Shown here: positions 58,874 to 64,000 of the stretch, piece by piece
How the letters are laid out: every line of letters begins with the position of its first letter
How positions within the stretch are numbered: position 1 is the first letter of the stretch
From: Candidatus Bathyarchaeota archaeon
GTDB lineage: Archaea > Thermoproteota > Bathyarchaeia > Bathyarchaeales > Bathycorpusculaceae
Direction of reading: 5' to 3'
Length of the DNA stretch: 64,000 nt
Assembly (NCBI GenBank): GCA_026014665.1
Contig: JAOZHX010000034.1
Coordinates: forward strand, 124,001 to 188,000
Notes under the pieces: generated by a model
Database searches by the model: none
What the model saw: only the letters and a program-made list of their open reading frames with translations
What the model was told of the DNA's origin: nothing
Translations under genes and position numbers: made by a program

Positions 58874-60547
58874 ATGTCTCAAGGTGCAGGAAATATTCCC
58901 GTTCTAGTGTTGAAAGAAGGCACTGGTCGCTCAACAGGTCGAGAAGCCCAAAGAAACAACATCATGGCTGCTAAAATCGTGGCTGAAGCGGTGAAAACAA
59001 CGCTTGGTCCATGTGGCATGGATAAAATGCTCGTCAGCGGCATGGGTGATGTTGCCATAACCAACGATGGTGCAACCATCATGAAGGAACTCGATGTTCA
59101 GCATCCAGCTGCAAAAATGCTTGTTGAAGTTGCCAAAGCCCAGGACAACGAGGTTGGCGATGGAACCACAACTGCCGTCGTCTTAGCAGGAGAATTGCTC
59201 TCAAAAGCAGAAAGCTTGCTTGATAAAAACATCCATCCGACAGTCATAATCGAAGGTTATAAGAAAGCAAGTGAAGAAGCCCAAAAAATCCTTAACAAAA
59301 TAGCCATTCCCGTTGCTTTTGAAGACGATAAAACCCTTAGGGATGTTGCAATCACTTCAATTTCAAGCAAAAGCATAAACGTAGCCGAGGACCACTATGC
59401 AAAAATCATCGTTGAAGCAGTCAAACAAGTTTCCGAAAAAGTCGACGACAGATACGTAGCTGACATAGACCTGATCAAGGTCGTTAAAAAGCATGGGAAG
59501 AGTCTGGATGAAACCGAACTTATCAAAGGCATGGTACTAGACAAAGAAGTCGCAAGCTCAGGCATGCCAAAACTCATAGACGACGCAAAAATCGCCCTCT
59601 TAAACGCTAAATTAGAAATTGAGAAAACTGAATTCGACGCTAAAATAAACATTGAGAGCCCAGACCAAATGAAGCTATTCCTCGACGAAGAAGAACGTAT
59701 GCTCAAAGAAATGGTTAACTCTGTAACCAAGGCAGGCGCAAATGTTATTTTCTGCGAAAAAGGTATCGATGACATGGCACTGCACTTTTTGGGCAAAGCA
59801 GGCGTCTTAGCAGTCAAAAGCGTCAGCAGCAGCGATATGGAAAAGCTTTCTCGTGCGACAGGCGGCGAAATCGTTGCAAACGTAAAAGACCTAACACCTG
59901 AAGCTTTAGGCAAAGCCAAACGCGTCGAAGAAGTCAAAATCGGCGACGACAAACTAATCTACATACGCGACTGCAAAAACCCTAAAGCCGTAACCATCGT
60001 TATCCGAGGCGCATCCAACCATGTTATAGACGAAGCCGAACGTAGCCTACACGACGGTTTATGCGTCGTTCGAAACGCCATCGAAGATGGCAAAATAGTC
60101 GCAGGCGGCGGCGCCCCTGAAGCAGAGCTTTCAAAAGGCTTACGCTCTTACGCAGTTAAAGTTGGCGGACGCGAGCAGCTTGCCATTGAAGCTTTCGCCG
60201 AAGCAATCGAAGAAATCCCCTTGACTTTGGCTGAGAACGCAGGTTTAGACCCCATCGACATCATGGTTGCCCTACGCGCACAACACGAGAAAGCAGACAG
60301 CAAAACCTTCGGCATTGATGTTACAAGCGGCAAAATCATCGATATGTGCACACCAATGATCATCGAACCACTCCGAGTAAAACAGCAAGTAATAAAATCA
60401 GCAACCGAGGCCACCAACATGATCCTTAAAATCGACGACCTCATCAGCATCAAAGGCGCAGGCGCTGGAAAGGCTCCTCCGATGCCTCCAGGAGGAATGG
60501 GCGGAGGCATGGGTGGCATGGGCGGAATGGGTGGAATGCCCTACTAA
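58874..60547 (+). CDS. thermosome subunit (group II chaperonin)
   Basis: This is a 557-residue subunit of the archaeal double-ring ATP-dependent chaperonin. Signature regions: [13 protein letters not shown] near residue 42, [20 protein letters not shown] near 60, and the nucleotide-binding [15 protein letters not shown] near 97. [16 protein letters not shown] near 412 and a Gly/Met-rich tail of GGM repeats (about 537-557) follow, as in TCP-1/Cpn60 type II proteins. The start ATG 58874 follows GGTGAAAG. Full length. It works with prefoldin, whose beta subunit is encoded at 47712-48086. Confidence 0.97.
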   Translation: MSQGAGNIPVLVLKEGTGRSTGREAQRNNIMAAKIVAEAVKTTLGPCGMDKMLVSGMGDVAITNDGATIMKELDVQHPAAKMLVEVAKAQDNEVGDGTTTAVVLAGELLSKAESLLDKNIHPTVIIEGYKKASEEAQKILNKIAIPVAFEDDKTLRDVAITSISSKSINVAEDHYAKIIVEAVKQVSEKVDDRYVADIDLIKVVKKHGKSLDETELIKGMVLDKEVASSGMPKLIDDAKIALLNAKLEIEKTEFDAKINIESPDQMKLFLDEEERMLKEMVNSVTKAGANVIFCEKGIDDMALHFLGKAGVLAVKSVSSSDMEKLSRATGGEIVANVKDLTPEALGKAKRVEEVKIGDDKLIYIRDCKNPKAVTIVIRGASNHVIDEAERSLHDGLCVVRNAIEDGKIVAGGGAPEAELSKGLRSYAVKVGGREQLAIEAFAEAIEEIPLTLAENAGLDPIDIMVALRAQHEKADSKTFGIDVTSGKIIDMCTPMIIEPLRVKQQVIKSATEATNMILKIDDLISIKGAGAGKAPPMPPGGMGGGMGGMGGMGGMPY

Positions 60548-60556
60548 ACCAGCAAG

Positions 60557-60569
60557 CCTTTTTCTTTTT
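60557..60569 (+). terminator. T-rich terminator after thermosome gene
   Basis: CCTTTTTCTTTTT lies 9 bases after the stop codon, at the convergent boundary with the next gene. Confidence 0.5.
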
Positions 60570-60579
60570 GTTCCAAAGG

Positions 60580-61500
60580 TTAGCCGAATAAGTTCATGTA
60601 TTCTTTTGTTTTGTCATAGAGGTAGTAGTGGTCAGGTTGGACAGCGGTTGCATCTATGTGTGGCTCTATTGCTGTTCTTTCGGGATACTCGTTCCAAGAG
60701 CTAATCAGTATTGTGTCAATTTCGCCGTTTTCCCAAAGTTGTAACGCATTTTCCCATTGTTTATAATAGGTGCTTTCGTTCAAGTAAACGTCCACTCTAA
60801 CGTTTCCTATGCGTTCAAGTATGTTTGATTCATCATATCTCGGAGTAACGCTTACCTGTCTGTCTCCTAAAGCGCGATAGTCTAGCTTGTTTAAGTTAGT
60901 GTAAATCCATTGCGAATAAGGCTTCTGACCGACTATGATTGTGTTAAATCTAGCATCCGGGAGGATTTTTCCGTGGCTAGTTAAGTTGTCATCGTTGTAG
61001 AAACATATAGTCGGTTTACTTCCTTTGTAGTAATATAGCGATGGGTACATCCTAACATAGTTAAAGTAGATGTAATTGTAGATTCTGTTGTAATCATAGG
61101 ATTTGCCTGTGTGATTAAAGGGCTCAACCATTATGAAGAACTTTAATTTGCTATCGATGCTTTCGGCTACATCAAACACTTGCTTAGTTGCATTATCTAT
61201 GAACACTCCATAAGAGTCATAGTTACCCCACCACGAAACAACTACAAAATCAATGCCTAAATCTTCCATCCACAGCAAATGCTGCCTTATCACTGAAGGG
61301 TCGCATGAATTGTAATACCCTAAAACTGGCGTATCAATGATTTTTGCTCGGTCCCATGACACATTCAAATCCGGATTGTACCAAGTGTAGTAAAAGATAC
61401 CTATTTGTGGTCGACTATGGCTTGGTTGAAGTGTAAAAGCGCAGAAAACCACGGCGATACCTGCCAACAGAAAAATTGCTGTGACATTTTTTCTCGGCAT
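60580..61500 (-). CDS. secreted GH99-like (endo-mannosidase/WbsX-type) protein
   Basis: This 306-residue protein has a signal segment (about 5-25) and a TIM-barrel domain whose strands read FYYTWYNPD near 36, DFVVVSWWG near 85, KFFIMVEPFNH near 118, and ISSWNEYPERTAIEPH near 268. The last motif matches the SWNEWxEGxxIEP pattern of GH99 endo-alpha-mannosidases and WbsX-like proteins, which supplies an acidic residue. It is probably an exported enzyme acting on a mannose-containing surface glycan. Specificity is inference. Convergent with the thermosome gene. Confidence 0.82.
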   Translation of the reverse strand: MPRKNVTAIFLLAGIAVVFCAFTLQPSHSRPQIGIFYYTWYNPDLNVSWDRAKIIDTPVLGYYNSCDPSVIRQHLLWMEDLGIDFVVVSWWGNYDSYGVFIDNATKQVFDVAESIDSKLKFFIMVEPFNHTGKSYDYNRIYNYIYFNYVRMYPSLYYYKGSKPTICFYNDDNLTSHGKILPDARFNTIIVGQKPYSQWIYTNLNKLDYRALGDRQVSVTPRYDESNILERIGNVRVDVYLNESTYYKQWENALQLWENGEIDTILISSWNEYPERTAIEPHIDATAVQPDHYYLYDKTKEYMNLFG

Positions 61501-61611
61501 AATCGACCAGTAAATTCAATATGCTGGCATTCAGACATAAGCTTTATTCTGCACCAATCTTATATGATTGAATAACTCAATAGAATTTTTGAAACTTCCG
61601 AGGGAAAGGCT

Positions 61612-62355
61612 GTGAAGCACGTAAAGATTTCAGCGTTCGACTGTCCTGATGCATGGTTCAAAACCCTCAGTGCCATCTGGAGAGAAGGCGATGTTTTCAA
61701 AGTAGGGTTTGGCTCGGAAGAAACTGAAACCCGAAAGCTGAATCTAACCATAGAAATCACTAATCCAGAGAGTCGCCCGCTAGTCAGCGATAAGGCGCCA
61801 TGCGATTTCAAGTACGTGCAGGGCTATGCACTAGAGTACCTTTGGTGTGGCGAAAAACAAAGTGAGGAACCCTACACTTACGGCAGCCGCTTAAATGATC
61901 CCTACGGCGACCATCGAATTAACCAGGTCGAAGAAGCAATCAAAAGGTATACTCAAGAGCAGAATGACCGCCAAGTCACCATGGTTATCCGTCTTCCTGA
62001 AGATATTATTAAATTCGATAAAAACAAGAAAAAATCCGAACCGCCCTGCCTTAGCCTCATTGACACAGAAATATTAGAGGGAAAAATGCATTTAACTTGT
62101 TACTTACGCAGTTGGGATGCATACGGCGGATTGCCAGCTAACATCGCGGGGCTGCAATTGTTCAACGAAGCTTTCGTTAACGAAATTAACGAACGAGGCA
62201 ATCTGTCATTGCAGACAGGTAAACTGGTTTTTCATAGCAAAAACTGCCACGTTTACCAACGTCAATTTAACCTCGTTAAGGAACTGCTTGAGCCTACAGA
62301 CAGTGCTAAAACTTCAAGATTGGCTAAGACTCTGAAGCAAAAAGAGGAAAATTAA
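61612..62355 (+). CDS. thyA: archaeal-type thymidylate synthase
   Basis: This 247-residue ThyA-fold protein would methylate dUMP to dTMP with a methylene-folate donor. The nucleophile is in EPPCLSLID near residue 145, and CYLRSWDAYGGLPANIAGLQLFNE near 165 corresponds to the conserved RSxDxxxGxPxNI segment that binds dUMP. KNCHVYQRQF near 220 fits the HVY motif. The region YALEYLWCG and PYTYGSR is shorter than in bacterial ThyA, as in methanogen-type enzymes. The start is GTG 61612, after GAGGGAAAGGCT. It overlaps the convergent MBL gene by 4 bases. Confidence 0.82.
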   Translation: MKHVKISAFDCPDAWFKTLSAIWREGDVFKVGFGSEETETRKLNLTIEITNPESRPLVSDKAPCDFKYVQGYALEYLWCGEKQSEEPYTYGSRLNDPYGDHRINQVEEAIKRYTQEQNDRQVTMVIRLPEDIIKFDKNKKKSEPPCLSLIDTEILEGKMHLTCYLRSWDAYGGLPANIAGLQLFNEAFVNEINERGNLSLQTGKLVFHSKNCHVYQRQFNLVKELLEPTDSAKTSRLAKTLKQKEEN

Positions 62356-63728
62356 GGTACCCGAACAACTGGGTAGCCAAGGCTTGTCCACGCCTCCATG
62401 CCGCCCAACACATTGCTAACCTCTTTGAAGCCTGCTCGCTCGAGAATACTCACAGCGATGCTTGTTCGGTTCCCTACTGAACAGGTGACAGCGATGGTTT
62501 GGTCTTTTGGCAGTAACTCGGTTTTGTCAGGCAAATCAGCGAAATGAATCAACCTCCCGCCTTCGATGATGCCTTCTTCTTTCCATTCATGTGGCTCCCG
62601 TACATCCAACAGCAAAACTTCGTCTCCCTCAAGCTTGCTTTTGAGCTCAGTCACCGTCATTGTTCCTGTGTGATTGAATGGTTTGCCAGATTCTTGCCAA
62701 GAATCCATGCCGTCGCAAAGGTAACCGCACATGTTATCAAAACCCAGCCGCCTCAATCTCGCCGTAGCGACATCCATATCTTCGGGTCGTTCGTGCACAA
62801 AGATGATGTATTGGTTGGTGTCTAACAGCCAGCCGGGATAAACGCTGGTTCCATCGAGCCAGATGCTGAGCGAGTTAGGGATATGTGAACTTGCATACGC
62901 ATATGGTTTGCGTGTGTCGATAACTATCATGTTTTCTTCATGCATTTCCTCTTCAAAGCGAAGTAGTGAAAGCGGTTTAGGGTATGCTAATTCGCTCAGA
63001 AGAGGCGGACCGTTGAGGTTGTACTCTTCCATCCGCTTGAAATAGCGGGGTGCAACTAACTCTTCACGCATAACTCTTTGGACAAATTCTTCATTATTCA
63101 ACTGCAAGTATGGATTGGTCTTTTTTTCGAACCCAATGGTGGTTGGTTCATTTCCGCTTATCCTGCTGCCACAGACGCTGCCTGCCCCATGACCAGGATA
63201 AACAAGCACCCCATCATCAAGAGAAAGTAGCTTTTCATGCAAGGTGTTGTAGAGCCTCTCAGCTTGGGCTGACTGAGCATCTTTGCCATAGAGGTCGGTT
63301 CTGCCAACGGAGCCTGAAAACAGGGTGTCTCCAGAAAAAACCAGAGTGGCTTCAGAGCTTCCTGAATAGACAACGTAGCACAAGGATTCGTTAGTGTGTC
63401 CTGGAGTGTAGAGGGCTAGGATTTTGGTGTTGCCCACGTTTAGGGTTTCACCGTCGGCCAAGTTATGTTCGCCGTACTTGAAGGGTAATGCGTTGCTGTG
63501 GCCGATTTCTGCCTCTGTCATGTTTTGCAGTTCCAGGGAGCCGACGACATAGTCCTCGTTTCGATGTGTTTCAAGGATGTATTTGATTTCTACGCAGTCT
63601 TGTTTAGCAAGTTGGGTGTAGATTTCGCAGTCTCGGCGTGGGTCCACCACCACCGCTTCGTTTCCATCCGATAGAAAGTAGCTGTTGTGCGATAGTCCTT
63701 CTGATTTAACAGTCCTTACCTTCATCAT
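62352..63728 (-). CDS. MBL-fold/double rhodanese protein (persulfide-type)
   Basis: This protein is 458 residues long. A metallo-beta-lactamase-like domain (about 1-250) is followed by two rhodanese domains (about 265-350 and 365-455). In the MBL domain the first metal motif reads THRNEDY where the usual HxHxDH would be, while GHTNES, FSGDTLF and YPGHG are normal. The first rhodanese domain lacks the active-site Cys (IFVHERPED); the second keeps it (VTCSVGNRTS). Standard relatives oxidise glutathione or CoA persulfides. Here the altered metal site suggests one metal or a different activity. It is followed upstream by a DUF438-type PAS gene 8 bases away, so they are co-transcribed. Confidence 0.88.
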   Translation of the reverse strand: MMKVRTVKSEGLSHNSYFLSDGNEAVVVDPRRDCEIYTQLAKQDCVEIKYILETHRNEDYVVGSLELQNMTEAEIGHSNALPFKYGEHNLADGETLNVGNTKILALYTPGHTNESLCYVVYSGSSEATLVFSGDTLFSGSVGRTDLYGKDAQSAQAERLYNTLHEKLLSLDDGVLVYPGHGAGSVCGSRISGNEPTTIGFEKKTNPYLQLNNEEFVQRVMREELVAPRYFKRMEEYNLNGPPLLSELAYPKPLSLLRFEEEMHEENMIVIDTRKPYAYASSHIPNSLSIWLDGTSVYPGWLLDTNQYIIFVHERPEDMDVATARLRRLGFDNMCGYLCDGMDSWQESGKPFNHTGTMTVTELKSKLEGDEVLLLDVREPHEWKEEGIIEGGRLIHFADLPDKTELLPKDQTIAVTCSVGNRTSIAVSILERAGFKEVSNVLGGMEAWTSLGYPVVRVP

Positions 63729-63736
63729 ATTCGCCG

Positions 63737-64000
63737 CTAATCAGTCCAATCAAGCAGCCTTTTTTCCCCTTGCAGCTTCTGAATATCGGTAACGTCCTGA
63801 ACAACTTCCATGGTTCCCAAGTAGGTGCCCTCTGGGCTGCGAACTGCAAAAAACCGGATAAAAATCATGCGTCCACTAAGGTTTATCCAAAATTCAGCAA
63901 GGTTTTTTCTGCCTGACTTGAAGGAATCCAATATCTTAGTTACTGTATCGAGGCTTTTGGCTGGGTGGCAGTTCTGCACTTTTCTGCCAATTATGGCCTT
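63737..64000 (-). CDS. DUF438/PAS-domain protein, C-terminal part (5' end outside window)
   Basis: The frame is open to the window edge (88 codons: reads KAIIGRKVQNCHPAKS and on). The pattern GRKVQNCHPxKS, then FWINLSGRMIFIRFFAVRSPEG and MEVVQDVTDIQKL is the PAS domain found at the end of DUF438 proteins, which carry an HHE hemerythrin domain before it. The domain may bind haem or another ligand. It lies 8 bases ahead of the MBL/rhodanese gene. The true start is beyond base 64000. Confidence 0.85.
   Translation of the reverse strand, partial: KAIIGRKVQNCHPAKSLDTVTKILDSFKSGRKNLAEFWINLSGRMIFIRFFAVRSPEGTYLGTMEVVQDVTDIQKLQGEKRLLDWTD

Noticed and set aside
1-64000. CRISPR arrays, insertion sequences, attachment sites, tRNA and rRNA genes.
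   Set aside because: No spaced direct repeats, transposase genes, T-arm-like GGTTCRA motifs in intergenic DNA or rRNA-like segments were seen on reading both strands.

Overview
The window is archaeal chromosomal DNA. It carries an archaeal replication factor C pair, a thermosome subunit, prefoldin beta next to a DUF3194 protein, an archaeal-type glutamate synthase, an archaeal-type thymidylate synthase and a PAC4-like proteasome chaperone. Many genes have archaeal TATA boxes, and T-rich tracts rather than classical hairpins follow most genes. The protein set, with abundant PQQ-like surface beta-propellers, B12-binding radical SAM enzymes and tandem Lrp-type regulators, suggests the Thermoproteota, most likely a Bathyarchaeia (MCG) member. 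That placement is inference from memory of protein families. I saw no rRNA, tRNA, CRISPR array or insertion sequence.

Region 1 (1-14.6 kb) holds the start of a beta-propeller gene cut by the window edge, four B12-binding radical SAM proteins, two secreted SGNH hydrolases, a large membrane-anchored glycosidase-like protein, and a three-gene BtuCDF/FecBCD-type ABC importer. A perfect 8+8 inverted repeat sits upstream of the importer. Corrinoid uptake would serve the B12-dependent radical SAM enzymes around it, but an iron-complex substrate is equally allowed.

Region 2 (14.6-36.4 kb) is a tandem family of six very large (about 900 aa) secreted beta-propeller proteins with a C-terminal membrane anchor. 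One is broken by a single-base frameshift. A double Lrp/AsnC regulator, a radical SAM/SPASM enzyme and a second glycosidase-like protein lie between them. Five of the six have a gene-specific hairpin at the predicted 5' end of the mRNA, 24-30 nt before the start codon and just after the expected transcription start. The sixth has a weak one. Each has a C-run/T-run terminator just after the stop. This shared layout with unrelated stem sequences is the most interesting signal in the window.

Region 3 (36.8-48.1 kb) is housekeeping: glutamate dehydrogenase and glutamate synthase, an rfcS-rfcL-zinc protein operon, and the pfdB-DUF3194-DHH phosphoesterase-EcfA-EcfA-EcfT-endonuclease IV run, which has no S component in sight.

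Region 4 (48.2-64 kb) contains a third SGNH hydrolase followed by an acyltransferase, then the PAC4-like protein, a GNAT acetyltransferase and Sua5. Next is a mannoside-type cluster (GT4, alpha/alpha-barrel protein, CBS protein, and two GH130 proteins around a palindromic intergenic region). It is followed by a small stress-like set (DUF326 four-helix protein, hemerythrin, 52-aa protein), the thermosome, a GH99-like secreted protein, thymidylate synthase, a metallo-beta-lactamase/rhodanese protein and the end of a DUF438-type PAS protein.
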